A stretch of DNA of 64,000 nucleotides from Saccharospirillum salsuginis (GTDB lineage Bacteria; Pseudomonadota; Gammaproteobacteria; Pseudomonadales; Natronospirillaceae): NCBI RefSeq assembly GCF_014651855.1, contig NZ_BMXR01000009.1, positions 62,001 through 126,000 of the forward strand. Direction: 5' to 3'. A model generated the notes under the pieces. The model saw nothing but the letters and a program-made list of their open reading frames with translations. It had not been told where the DNA came from and made no database searches. This document shows positions 50,089 through 58,698 of the stretch, piece by piece; positions within the stretch are counted from its first letter, which is position 1, and each line of letters opens with the position of its first letter. Made by a program: the position numbers and the translations under genes.

Positions 50089-50397
50089 TCACAGTCGTCG
50101 TTCCAACTGACTGATGGCGCCCAGCAGAGGTGCGGGCATCCGCGTCTCGGTTTGGGTTTCCTGTTGCAGCAACAGTGCCTTGATGACCTGGTTCAGGATG
50201 CAGGACCAGTCGTCCGCGATGAAACTCTTCGGCGGAAGGTGATACAGCGCATCGATCAGCAACCCTTTCATGGTCGGGAGTTGTTGTCGGGCGGCTTCAT
50301 TGAACGACAGTTCTATGATCATGTCCGCCACCTGTTGTCGGCGCAGAAAAACCAGAGTCGGTGTCGAATCCGCAATCGCAGTGGCATTGGCGGTCAC
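50089..50397 (-). CDS. Hypothetical protein (102 aa)
   Basis: A 102-residue protein of no family I know. GTG 50397 is preceded seven bases upstream by GGAGGG, much better than ATG 50427. The sequence is helical and Ala/Leu-rich (QQVADMIIELSFNEAARQQL, SCILNQVIKALLLQQE) with a short basic end. It converges with the 49440 gene (28 bp). Confidence 0.55.
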   Translation of the reverse strand: MTANATAIADSTPTLVFLRRQQVADMIIELSFNEAARQQLPTMKGLLIDALYHLPPKSFIADDWSCILNQVIKALLLQQETQTETRMPAPLLGAISQLERRL

Positions 50398-51131
50398 GAG
50401 AGAGTCCCTCCAGATGATGCATGGCACAGCACGGTACGCCTCGTCTGCTTCGCGGGCAAAGGATAAGTCTGGGGAGTGCTTGTGGATAAGGTGTCATTAT
50501 CCCGATGTGAGCAAGCGCTCACGCGTGAGCCCATGGGGAACGTGGATGTGACAATTGTAGAACTTTGTAATCAGCGGGTTGTAGCGCTCCGCATTCCCGG
50601 GATCGGTCGCAATTGAAGTTGATATGGAATACGCCTATCGAAGGGGATCCTGCTCGGCATGATCGTCGGTATATGTCACCGTCCTCGGAGCAGTATGGTT
50701 TCGATACTTTTTTATTCGCCTGAATGGAACACCGGAACCAATTCCGAGAACGATATTCGCGGACTTAAAAAACCCGGGCGTGTGTTTTCGGCTTCGTCGT
50801 GTGTGTCGCAAGTGAACCTTCCGTGATCCGCGGACAGTTCAGGAATACGGATTATTCGGAACAGCAAAGGTATTGGATCTGAAATTGGCGATAAAAGTAC
50901 CTTTGAATTGAATCTCGAATTTGAGTTCGTCCGCGAAATGAACAAGTCTATTGGGGAGGCTTATCCGGTATTTTTTCACATCCTTGTACAAAATGATTAA
51001 ATCTTTTGGAAAAAAGTGAAACTTTCGGCAAATTTGAGCCATATTAATTTGCATCTTTTATATCAACTGACTAAATTACGTTTGACGGTAAGCTATTCGT
51101 AGTTTGATAGTGAAACAATAAGGAGACAGCA
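50398..51131. other. Gene-free, AT-richer interval
   Basis: A 734-bp gap. Small open frames at 50712-50945 and 50839-51054 (minus) lack ribosome sites and have no recognisable sequence, so I do not call them. It contains a GAGC-rich palindrome near 50508-50530 (GCTCACGCGTGAGC) and, at its right end, the promoter at 51082. The AT content rises toward the H1-like gene, which may suit AT-rich DNA binding by that protein. I see no clear structured RNA. Confidence 0.5.
51082..51110 (+). promoter_or_regulatory. Sigma70 promoter of the H1-like gene
   Basis: TTGACG (51082-51087), 17-bp spacer, TGATAG (51105-51110). Transcription would begin near 51117, leaving a leader of about 15 bases carrying AAGGAG before ATG 51132. 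Confidence 0.7.
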
Positions 51132-51896
51132 ATGGCTGCAGCTAAAAAGAAAACGGCCGCAAAGCGCGGACCGAAACCCGGCACCAAACGTACTGCACGA
51201 AAAACCGCGGCAAAGAAAACCGCCGCTAAAAAGACCACAGCCAAGAAAGCACCCGCCAAGAAAAAAGCGGCGACTCGTCGAGCGGCCACAAGCGTCGCGA
51301 CGGTAGCGGCCGAACCGGTCGTTAACGCCGGTGTTGTGGCGGCTTCCAAGAAGCTGGACAAGGCTGAAACCGCAGTCGCCAAGGCCGAGGCTAAGCTGAA
51401 CGCGGCTGCTGCTAAGAAAACCACCGCCAAGACCAAGGCGGCGACTGTGAAATCCGCCGCCGCCAAACGTCAGCTTGAAACCGCCACGGCACGGGAAAAA
51501 GACGCCCGCGCAGCCGTCGCCAAAGCCAAGCAGGATGTAAAAGCCGCCAAGTTCGACCTGAAAGTCGCTGAAATTCAGGCTCAGGAAGAAGAGCACAAGG
51601 CCAAGATGGAGCTGCGTGTCGCGGAATTCGAAATGGGTCTGACCGCCAAGCAGGAAGAAGACCTGGCGAAAGACATCGCCAAATTCGAGACGAAATGGCG
51701 TGCCGACCGTCAACGCAAAGATGCCAAGAAGCTGAAAGCCTTCCGCACCAAAGAGGAAGCGAAGGTGAAAGCCCAGGCCAAGAAGATCAAGTCGAAGATC
51801 AAGGCGTTGGAAAAGAAAGAAGCCGCCAAGAAGAAACCCGGACCCAAAAAACGGGGTCGTCGCCCAGGTCGTCCGCCGAAGAAGGCCGCGAGCTGA
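51132..51896 (+). CDS. Histone H1-like, Lys/Ala-rich DNA-binding protein with AT-hook-like ends
   Basis: A 254-residue, extremely basic protein. Residues 1-55 are KTAAKK/KKTAAKK-type repeats like eukaryotic H1 tails and Pseudomonas AlgP. Residues about 72-225 form a long charged coiled coil (AKAEAKLNAAAAKK, AEIQAQEEEHKAKMELRVAEFE). The end is KKPGPKKRGRRPGRPPKK, with two AT-hook-like GRP cores; KRGPKPGTKR near the start is another. It likely binds or compacts DNA. A good promoter, AAGGAG site and terminator make it a well-expressed single gene. Confidence 0.85.
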   Translation: MAAAKKKTAAKRGPKPGTKRTARKTAAKKTAAKKTTAKKAPAKKKAATRRAATSVATVAAEPVVNAGVVAASKKLDKAETAVAKAEAKLNAAAAKKTTAKTKAATVKSAAAKRQLETATAREKDARAAVAKAKQDVKAAKFDLKVAEIQAQEEEHKAKMELRVAEFEMGLTAKQEEDLAKDIAKFETKWRADRQRKDAKKLKAFRTKEEAKVKAQAKKIKSKIKALEKKEAAKKKPGPKKRGRRPGRPPKKAAS

Positions 51897-51930
51897 TCAC
51901 CCCTCTGTTCGGTTGAGTTACCGTCACCGC

Positions 51931-51956
51931 AAAAAGCCACCTCCGGGTGGCTTTTT
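51931..51956 (+). terminator. Rho-independent terminator
   Basis: AAAAAGCCACC-TCCG-GGTGGCTTTTT: a strong stem with an A-run before and T-run after, 35 bases past the H1-like stop. It can work in both directions. Confidence 0.9.
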
Positions 51957-52048
51957 TGTGGCAGCCCCAGTTTCCGGTGTGGCGAGGTCGTATTCTGGTC
52001 CGGGCTTGTGCGTGTTAGAATACCCGCCTTTTAGACAGAGCCGGCCCG

Positions 52049-52747
52049 ATGCCCCGTATACTCGCCATCGACACCACCGCTGACGTCTGTTCCCTGGCGC
52101 TGCTAAGCGCCGATGGGCTGTTGACGTTTCATGAACCCCTGCCTCGCCAGCACGCCCGGCAAGTGCTGCCCCAGCTGGACAGGCTGATGTCCGAGGCCGG
52201 CTGGTCCAAGCGCTCGATCGACTTCGTCGTCTACGGTCGTGGTCCCGGGTCATTCACCGGGATCCGCATCGCCGCCGGTGTGGCACAGGGCATCGCCCTG
52301 GGTGCGGACTGTGGCGTCGTACCCGTCAGTACCCTGCAAACTCTGGCGTTCGAATGCGCGGCCGGTGACGATAAAGAGATCTGGACCGCTCTGGATGCCC
52401 GCATGCGGGAGCTGTATTTTGCCCGATATCGTAAAAACGAAGACGGCGTTCCGGAATTGATCGGCCACGAACAGCTGTGCATTCCCATGGCATTGCCGGA
52501 ACCCGATCCGAACGCGGTCCTGAGCGGCAACGGCTGGCTGACGGACTACGACTTTTCGCAGGCCTGGCAAGGGCGGTTGGCTTCCGCCTCCATCGATGAA
52601 ACCCTGCCCAACGCCGGTTATGGGGCTCGCCTGGCCGAACGATTGGTGCGGGACGACGACAGCCTGGTGCTGCCGCCGGAACAGGCCCTGCCGGTCTATC
52701 TTCGCGACAAGGTGACCTGGGACAAAAAGCCTAAAGTCGGATCCTGA
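52049..52747 (+). CDS. tsaB: tRNA t6A synthesis protein TsaB
   Basis: A 232-residue ASKHA-fold protein (YeaZ). LAIDTTADVCSLALL is the N-terminal strand pair, and VYGRGPGSFTGIRIAAGVAQGIALG is the hallmark region. With TsaC, TsaD and TsaE it makes N6-threonylcarbamoyl-adenosine at position 37 of ANN-reading tRNAs; TsaB is the non-catalytic partner of TsaD. It is followed by uppP 42 bp on, the same strand. Confidence 0.95.
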   Translation: MPRILAIDTTADVCSLALLSADGLLTFHEPLPRQHARQVLPQLDRLMSEAGWSKRSIDFVVYGRGPGSFTGIRIAAGVAQGIALGADCGVVPVSTLQTLAFECAAGDDKEIWTALDARMRELYFARYRKNEDGVPELIGHEQLCIPMALPEPDPNAVLSGNGWLTDYDFSQAWQGRLASASIDETLPNAGYGARLAERLVRDDDSLVLPPEQALPVYLRDKVTWDKKPKVGS

Positions 52748-52789
52748 TCGTCCCGTAAACTCCATGCATTCACTCATAAGGAAGCCAAG

Positions 52790-53602
52790 GTGCTGACCGA
52801 GATTCAGGTAATCGTACTGGCCCTGATCCAGGGACTGACGGAATTCCTCCCCATTTCCAGTTCCGCCCATTTGATCCTGCCGTCGCAATTGTTGGGTTGG
52901 CCCGATCAAGGGCTGGCCTTCGACGTCGCCGTGCACGTGGGGTCGTTGTTGGCCGTGCTGGTGTATTTCCGCAGCGAGGTCTACACCATGGCCGAGCACT
53001 GGCTGCGACATCTGGCTCGTCAGCCGCATGACGCCGAGCACCGTCGGCTGGCCTGGTGGGTGATACTGGGGACCATCCCGGCCGGTGTACTGGGTCTGGT
53101 GTTCGATGATTTCATCGAACAACACCTGCGCAGCATATTGGTCATCGCCATCACGACCACGGTCTTTGGCCTGGCGCTTTGGTGGTCCGACGCCGGTGTT
53201 CGACAACACAAAGGCATCGCTAAGCTGACATTTCGTGACGTATTGGTGATCGGTTTCGCCCAGGCGTTGGCCCTGATCCCCGGCACCTCGCGCAGTGGCA
53301 TCACCATGACGGCGGCCCTGGCGCTTGGATATCAAAAGACCGATGCCGCCCGATTCAGTTTCTTGCTGTCCATTCCCCTCATTCTGGCCGCGGGCTTGCT
53401 GAAGACCATCGAATTGATCCAACAGCCGGATCTGGTGTATTGGTCGGAGCTGATTGGCGGCACCGTGTTGTCCTTCATCAGCGCTTATTTATGTATCGCA
53501 CTGTTTCTCAAGTGGATTGAGAAAATGGGGTTCCTGCCGTTTGTGATATACCGGCTGGTATTGGGCGGCATTCTCTTCGTCGTTTATTTCCAGCTCGGTT
53601 AA
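52790..53602 (+). CDS. uppP: Undecaprenyl-diphosphatase UppP
   Basis: A 270-residue inner-membrane enzyme (BacA) that dephosphorylates undecaprenyl diphosphate for cell-wall carrier recycling. The two active-site segments are LIQGLTEFLPISSSAHLIL (Glu-rich box) and PGTSRSGITMTAAL. About eight helices. GTG start 52790 with AAGGA upstream. The gene is between tsaB and rsmJ, all in the same direction with short gaps. Confidence 0.97.
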   Translation: MLTEIQVIVLALIQGLTEFLPISSSAHLILPSQLLGWPDQGLAFDVAVHVGSLLAVLVYFRSEVYTMAEHWLRHLARQPHDAEHRRLAWWVILGTIPAGVLGLVFDDFIEQHLRSILVIAITTTVFGLALWWSDAGVRQHKGIAKLTFRDVLVIGFAQALALIPGTSRSGITMTAALALGYQKTDAARFSFLLSIPLILAAGLLKTIELIQQPDLVYWSELIGGTVLSFISAYLCIALFLKWIEKMGFLPFVIYRLVLGGILFVVYFQLG

Positions 53603-53620
53603 CAACGCGGAGAAACGCGG

Positions 53621-54379
53621 ATGATCGACTGTTATCTCCCCGACGGCGAGGACCTGAACACACTTCAGCCGATCACACGGGAAGCCCTGGCGGCATGGGG
53701 CGGTTGCGTGACGCACCGTCCCGAGGGGCTCTACCTGACAGTGACGGACGGAGCGCTGGGGCTGGCCCACGCGGACACTCCCAGGCAGAAACCGGTCGTT
53801 GTGGATTTCCTGGCCGGCAAGGCCCGCCATCGGCAACAGCATGGCGGTGGACGGTCTCAGGCGATCGCCAAGGCCGTGGGGCTAGCGCAGAACCCGGCCC
53901 TGACGATATTGGATGCCACGGCCGGATTGGGACGCGATGCGTTTGTGCTGGCCGGTCTGGGCGCTCGTGTCTGGCTGCTGGAGCGGCACCCGGTGGTTCG
54001 CCTGCTGTTGCAGGACGGGTTGGCACGGGGACGGCAAGGTCAGCCGGAGCTGTTCGATCGAATGACGCTGTTGGATGGCGATCTTTCGGACAGGGCCGAT
54101 GCACTGCCCGAGCCGGATGTTGTCTACCTCGACCCCATGTTTCCGGAGCGTCGTTCCAAAGCTGCGGTCAAAAAGGACATGGCGCTGTTTCACGAACTGG
54201 TGGGTGCCGACGAGGATGCCGATCGATTGCTGGCTCCGGCGCTGTCACTGGCCGCGCGCAGGGTCGTCGTCAAGCGTCCCCGGGTCGCGCCGCCCTTGGC
54301 CGGTCAGGCTCCCACCTACAGCCTGACCGGCAAAAGCAACCGATTCGACATCTACGCGCTGCGCTCCATTTCCGACTGA
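53621..54379 (+). CDS. rsmJ: 16S rRNA (guanine1516-N2)-methyltransferase RsmJ
   Basis: A 252-residue SAM-dependent methyltransferase of the YhiQ/RsmJ family. Motif I is ILDATAGLGRDAFVLAG, the catalytic region DVVYLDPMFPERRSKAAVKKDM, and VDFLAGKARHRQQHGGGRSQ is the upstream family block. It methylates G1516 of 16S rRNA. It follows uppP by 18 bp. Its last 28 bases overlap the 3' end of convergent plsB. Confidence 0.95.
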   Translation: MIDCYLPDGEDLNTLQPITREALAAWGGCVTHRPEGLYLTVTDGALGLAHADTPRQKPVVVDFLAGKARHRQQHGGGRSQAIAKAVGLAQNPALTILDATAGLGRDAFVLAGLGARVWLLERHPVVRLLLQDGLARGRQGQPELFDRMTLLDGDLSDRADALPEPDVVYLDPMFPERRSKAAVKKDMALFHELVGADEDADRLLAPALSLAARRVVVKRPRVAPPLAGQAPTYSLTGKSNRFDIYALRSISD

Positions 54380-56835
54380 TCCCCGTCGTTTTCTCTCAGG
54401 CCCGTCACCTGCATGATGTTGTAGAGGACCGGCGCCGGTACGACACTGTCCGCGGCCATGATGACGCGGATGATGCGGTCGTCGAATTCGATGCATTGGT
54501 CGCTGTTGACTTCGATCGCGCCGCGATTTTTCAGTGTCTGAATGAAGTTTTTGAACAGGGCTTTGTCGAAGAATTCAGGCGCGTTCAATCCGTTCAGTAC
54601 AGAGACCCGCTGCGCCATTTGCTGGGATTGATTTTCGAGCTCCGTGGTCGAAGCCCGGGCCGAACCCAGACGGGCCAGCACAGCCAGCGTCAGCAGGTAC
54701 CGCTCCAGCGTGGGCAGCATGATCGCTCCGAGCATTTCCAGTTGCAGCCGGCGGGCCGTGCCTTTCAATGCCGCATGCCAGCGTCCCTCATGTTGTTCGA
54801 CGAGCCCCTGTTCGGCGAGATACAACAACCAGTCCGTCAACTGGGATTCGGCTTCGTCCACCGTGGGCGACAGAAAGAGTTCGCTTTTGATGTACGGGTA
54901 GATCAAACGGATACGTTCACGCAGGGTGACCTCATCGATGCCCTGGCCCTGGCCCAGCAGAGCCGCCACCAGGGAGGGCAGGGCATAGAGGTGCTGGACA
55001 TTGTTGCGGTAGTACGACAACAGAACCGCATTCTGGCTGTCGAGGCCATAGAGATCGCCCAGCTTTTGCGGAATCTGGTGCAGCATGCCCATGCTCATCG
55101 CATAGCTGATCCAGTCGTCCGGCGTTCCCTCGGGCAAGGTCATGTACGGACTGTACGGTTGGTGCTGCTGGAGATCGATCAACAGCTTGAGCTGACGATT
55201 CAGCAAGGCCCCGTCGATGGCCTGGCGCGAGGTGGCCAGCAAGGTCAATGCGATCATGTTGATGGGATTGAGCGCGGCCGCCGCGTTGATGCGGGTGACG
55301 ATGTCGCGTGCCAGGCCGTCGACAAAGGGGACGATCCAGCTCGGTCGGTCTTCGGGGCCGTAGGATTGCTGCACCCAATCCGGGTGTTCTTCGTTCAGTC
55401 GCTTGATCAGGCGCAGGGGTTCACCGAAGTTCAGGTACACCTGCCCGTAGTTTTTCAGCCGACGCACGGATTTGACCAGATCGAACAGGTTTTCCTTTTT
55501 CTTCTCCTTGCCCTGCAGTTCACTGAGATAGGAGCGGGATTCGAAGACTTTTTCATAGCCGATGTAGACCGGGATGAAAACGATGGGACGGGAATGGTCG
55601 CGCAAGTGGCTGCGCACTGTCATCGCCACGGTACCGGTCGCCGGGCTGCGCATCCGGCCGGTGCGTGAACGACCGCCTTCGATGAAGTATTCGACCGGGT
55701 AGCCACGCGAGAACACGCTGTGGATGTATTCGTTGAATACGGCCGTATACAGCTTGTCGCCGCCGAATCGTCGTCGCAGGAAAAAGGCGCCACCGCGGCG
55801 AAGAATGCCGCCGACAACGGGCATGTTCAGGTTGTCCCCGGCCGCGATGTGCGGGACGTTCAAGCCCTGTTTGTACAGAGAATAACTCAGCAATAGATAG
55901 TCCATGTGGCTGCGATGGCAGGGCACATAGACGATTTCATGATCTTCGGCCAGTTTACGGACCCGGTCGAGCCCCCGGATCAGGACCCCGTTGTAGATTC
56001 GGTTCCACAACCAGGTAAGCAGAACATCCATAACCCGAATGACGTTGTAGGACACGTCGGCGGCGATGTTCGTGGCATGCCGGGCCGCCAGTCTTTCCGC
56101 CTTCTCACGGGAGACACCCTTGGAGCGAGCGTGTTGATCGATCGCCTTGCGGACGGGCGGGCTGTTCAATAATTGCTGGATCAGGACGCGCCGGTGCGAC
56201 AGGTCCGGACCGATCACGGCCGAGCGGACGCGCCGGAAATGCACCCGCAGCACCCGGGCAACCTTGCGCGAGGCGACGGCCACGTCGGGCTCGTCGGTGA
56301 CCAGTCGACGCAGCGAGATGGGTTCATTCAGTTCGAAGTAGGTGTTGCGGCCGTTGAACAGAACGGTCAGCAGTTTTTTAAAGCGGCCGACCAGACTCCA
56401 GTTGGAGCTGAGAATGGCTTGCAGAAGGCTGTCGCTTTTGTGGGCGCCACGACCCCAATACAGCGCCACGGGTACCAACAGGATGTCTTCCTCGGGATGC
56501 TCATCCAGGTAGCTCAGCAACGCGTTGATCATCGGCGTGACGCCGCTGCGTCGACGTCTCAGCACGGAAGGGCGAGGATGGATGCTGATCAGGGGGCGTT
56601 TGCCTTCCAGACCCGGCAATTGCAGGCGTTGTCCGAGATGCGGTAATCCCAGTTTGCGACATTGATGATCGAGTACCATCGCATCGGCCGTTGACTGCTG
56701 TTCCAGTACGTAGACCACCGGCCTGCCGGCCCGCAAGGGTTCGAAATCGATTTTCGGTGGCTTGTTGTCCAGCTTGACCCACCAAAACAGAATGCGCTGA
56801 AAAAAACGACTGATCCGATCGAGCAAAGACCGCAT
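54352..56835 (-). CDS. plsB: Glycerol-3-phosphate acyltransferase PlsB
   Basis: An 827-residue membrane-associated enzyme adding the first acyl chain to glycerol 3-phosphate. The HX4D catalytic motif is CHRSHMDYLLLSY, G3P-binding motifs include GGAFFLRRRFGGDKLY and FIEGGRSRTGR, and IVFIPVYIGYEKV is motif IV. Length is the E. coli type (807). The ends of plsB and rsmJ overlap by 28 bp in opposite directions, so antisense RNA pairing is possible. Confidence 0.97.
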   Translation of the reverse strand: MRSLLDRISRFFQRILFWWVKLDNKPPKIDFEPLRAGRPVVYVLEQQSTADAMVLDHQCRKLGLPHLGQRLQLPGLEGKRPLISIHPRPSVLRRRRSGVTPMINALLSYLDEHPEEDILLVPVALYWGRGAHKSDSLLQAILSSNWSLVGRFKKLLTVLFNGRNTYFELNEPISLRRLVTDEPDVAVASRKVARVLRVHFRRVRSAVIGPDLSHRRVLIQQLLNSPPVRKAIDQHARSKGVSREKAERLAARHATNIAADVSYNVIRVMDVLLTWLWNRIYNGVLIRGLDRVRKLAEDHEIVYVPCHRSHMDYLLLSYSLYKQGLNVPHIAAGDNLNMPVVGGILRRGGAFFLRRRFGGDKLYTAVFNEYIHSVFSRGYPVEYFIEGGRSRTGRMRSPATGTVAMTVRSHLRDHSRPIVFIPVYIGYEKVFESRSYLSELQGKEKKKENLFDLVKSVRRLKNYGQVYLNFGEPLRLIKRLNEEHPDWVQQSYGPEDRPSWIVPFVDGLARDIVTRINAAAALNPINMIALTLLATSRQAIDGALLNRQLKLLIDLQQHQPYSPYMTLPEGTPDDWISYAMSMGMLHQIPQKLGDLYGLDSQNAVLLSYYRNNVQHLYALPSLVAALLGQGQGIDEVTLRERIRLIYPYIKSELFLSPTVDEAESQLTDWLLYLAEQGLVEQHEGRWHAALKGTARRLQLEMLGAIMLPTLERYLLTLAVLARLGSARASTTELENQSQQMAQRVSVLNGLNAPEFFDKALFKNFIQTLKNRGAIEVNSDQCIEFDDRIIRVIMAADSVVPAPVLYNIMQVTGLRENDGDQSEMERSA

Positions 56836-56951
56836 AGGAGCTCCCGTGAGCGTGTAACGACGTCAACCGGCGGCATTCTACCAGAAATCCCGCCGTTAGC
56901 GGTCTTCCACACCCCGCGGACCCTGGTTTGCGATCAACAAGGGGTTTGCGG

Positions 56952-57158
56952 CTAATAGTGCGGGGGCGGGCTATCGACGATGTCGGGGGAAACGGCTTCT
57001 TTCAGTCGTTCGTGATCGCTCAGGACCTCTTTCAGTGTTCTCTCCAGACGGCTGATCCGGTCTTGCTGATCGATGATGATCTGATTCAACTGATCGACGG
57101 TGTCGTCCAGGTGGGTCAGGCGGATTTCGAGGTCGGTTACACGCTCTTCGGCACTCAT
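56952..57158 (-). CDS. slyX: SlyX family protein
   Basis: A 68-residue coiled-coil protein. Heptads run from residue 5 to 50 (VTDLEIRLTHLDDTVDQLNQ), and the C-terminus SPPPHY is the SlyX hallmark. Function is unknown; in E. coli it is next to slyD, which is not here. It is transcribed alone, with plsB downstream on the same strand after a 116-bp gap. Confidence 0.93.
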   Translation of the reverse strand: MSAEERVTDLEIRLTHLDDTVDQLNQIIIDQQDRISRLERTLKEVLSDHERLKEAVSPDIVDSPPPHY

Positions 57159-57380
57159 AGCGGGCTCTTGTCAGGGTTGGGGCTGGTTTTTGCGGACCAT
57201 TTTGGCATTATGACGGGCTTTACAGGGACAAAGGCGCCCCGGGATCCCTTTCCCGGCCGCCTGTGAAGTCATCAGACAACGATGGCGGGCCGGAAGCCAT
57301 GCTCCGCACGGGTCGCGGAGTGATCATCGCGTAGTGTAAGACAGCGCATCATAATGACAACAAACATCTGAGTAGGTGAT

Positions 57381-57842
57381 ATGAAGTTGAAATCTTTTTT
57401 TATTCGTTTGGGGGTATCCCTTCTGGTCGCGGTACCGGGTCCGGTGATTCTGGCGGCCGCCTTGTCCTTGTCCGCGGTTCCGGATACCTGGACCGTGCAG
57501 GAACTGACCAATGCCCGAGTCGTCGCCGATGAGTGGAGCGCTTTTCTTCTGGTCGGTTTGGCGATACTGATATTGGCCACCCTGGCACAGTACATTACCC
57601 AACCCATCCTGTCGGAAATCGATGAGGACGATCGGGAAGAAGGCATCGTTAAATGGTTCAATGTGAGCAAAGGCTTCGGTTTCATCACACGTGACAGCGG
57701 TGAGGATGTCTTCGTCCATTTCCGGTCCATTCGTGGCCGTGGTCACCGGTCACTGCAGGAAGGGCAACGGGTGAAGTTCGGCGTTGTGGAAAGTACCAAG
57801 GGCCTGCAGGCTGAAGACGTCACGGTCGTGCGACAACGCTGA
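57381..57842 (+). CDS. Membrane-anchored cold-shock domain protein
   Basis: A 153-residue fusion. Two membrane helices (about 10-32, LGVSLLVAVPGPVILAAALSL, and 54-75, AFLLVGLAILILATLAQYI) are followed by a full cold-shock domain (residues about 86-150) with RNP1 KGFGFITRD and RNP2 VFVHFRSI. CSDs bind single-stranded RNA/DNA; anchoring one at the membrane with the CSD in the cytoplasm is unlike the usual free CspA proteins. Similar two-part proteins occur in Pseudomonas and relatives. A terminator follows 17 bp after the stop. Confidence 0.87.
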   Translation: MKLKSFFIRLGVSLLVAVPGPVILAAALSLSAVPDTWTVQELTNARVVADEWSAFLLVGLAILILATLAQYITQPILSEIDEDDREEGIVKWFNVSKGFGFITRDSGEDVFVHFRSIRGRGHRSLQEGQRVKFGVVESTKGLQAEDVTVVRQR

Positions 57843-57859
57843 CCGTTTCGGCCAGGCAT

Positions 57860-57887
57860 AAAAAAGGCGGGTAACCCGCCTTTTTTT
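57860..57887 (+). terminator. Rho-independent terminator
   Basis: AAAAAAGGCGGGT-AA-CCCGCCTTTTTT, a near-perfect stem with T-run, just after the cold-shock gene. On the other strand it would also end the transcript of convergent genes. Confidence 0.92.
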
Positions 57888-57942
57888 ATGTCCGGAATCC
57901 GCCGCTAGTCAGTTCGGCGAACACCGAAACTTGAGTTCTCCA

Positions 57943-58335
57943 CTATTCGGTCCGCCACTGAATCGGTCGTTCCTCACCATCGGGCGTTAGCTGAATCCAG
58001 GCATCGGGGTCGTCCTTTTCCTGCCAGCCTCCGGCCGCGATCCGGGCCTCGCGTTTGAAATGCGCCACGGCCTCGCGGGCGCACTCGGCGTCGTCGTGCC
58101 AGGGCAGGTTGGGGCTGTTCAGCCACACACTGGTAAAGCCGTCCATGACTTTCTCCATGACAATGATGGTGAAGCGTTCACCTTGCCATTCCCCTTCGAA
58201 CGGGACCGCATTCTTCGGCATTCCCTTGTGCTTGCGCTGCGGGATGACCGCGTCCAGCCGGGTCTCCAGCCAGGCGTGTATGTCGGCGGCTTGCACGCGC
58301 GCAATATAAATCTCAACGTCGGTCGCAATGGTCAT
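57943..58335 (-). CDS. Conserved hypothetical protein (130 aa)
   Basis: A soluble 130-residue protein. I do not assign a function. Features are IYIARVQAADIHAWLETRLD at the start, FTIIVMEKVMDGFTSVWLNSP in the middle, and a WQEKDDPDAWIQLTPDGEERPIQW end rich in Trp. Its ATG overlaps the stop of the upstream membrane-protein gene by 4 bp (ATGA), so the pair is coupled. Confidence 0.72.
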   Translation of the reverse strand: MTIATDVEIYIARVQAADIHAWLETRLDAVIPQRKHKGMPKNAVPFEGEWQGERFTIIVMEKVMDGFTSVWLNSPNLPWHDDAECAREAVAHFKREARIAAGGWQEKDDPDAWIQLTPDGEERPIQWRTE

Positions 58336-58622
58336 TCACGGGGCTCCAACAGGTAGCGTAATACTCGAAACAGGCTGATCGCCAGATAACCACTGAGGGC
58401 ATACAGGCCGCCGAGTGTGGCCAACAGCAGGCCAAACAGGACGACGAGCTCCTGTCCTACGCTGGGAGGCAACAGGCGGCCGGCCAGCAGCACCAACATC
58501 ATGCCCCCGGCGAATACGAATCCGCCGGTGGTGAAGCGCTTGAGCGCCCGCGCCGGGGAGTCGGTCTGGCGTCTGAGCCAATCGAGCAGGGTTTTTCGCA
58601 AGGCAGGCAGGGTTCGGGTCAT
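58332..58622 (-). CDS. Small two-helix membrane protein
   Basis: A 96-residue protein (from ATG 58622, MTRTLPAL; frames to 58655 begin with TTG and another ATG at 58649). Two hydrophobic helices (FTTGGFVFAGGMMLVLLAG and LVVLFGLLLATLGGLYALSG) with a Arg-rich N-terminal region. No known family. Divergent from dapE, 76 bp apart, and coupled by ATGA to the next gene. The start is uncertain because none has a good ribosome site. Confidence 0.6.
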   Translation of the reverse strand: MTRTLPALRKTLLDWLRRQTDSPARALKRFTTGGFVFAGGMMLVLLAGRLLPPSVGQELVVLFGLLLATLGGLYALSGYLAISLFRVLRYLLEPRE

Positions 58623-58698
58623 GTGCACAGCGGTTAACGGCTTGGGCATTTCCAAGTATCATACCGCGCCACACTCCGCTCGCACAAAAAGGTTGTCT

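Noticed and set aside
50712..51054. Two overlapping small minus-strand frames in the AT-rich gap
   Set aside because: No ribosome site, no family resemblance, and they overlap each other in different frames.
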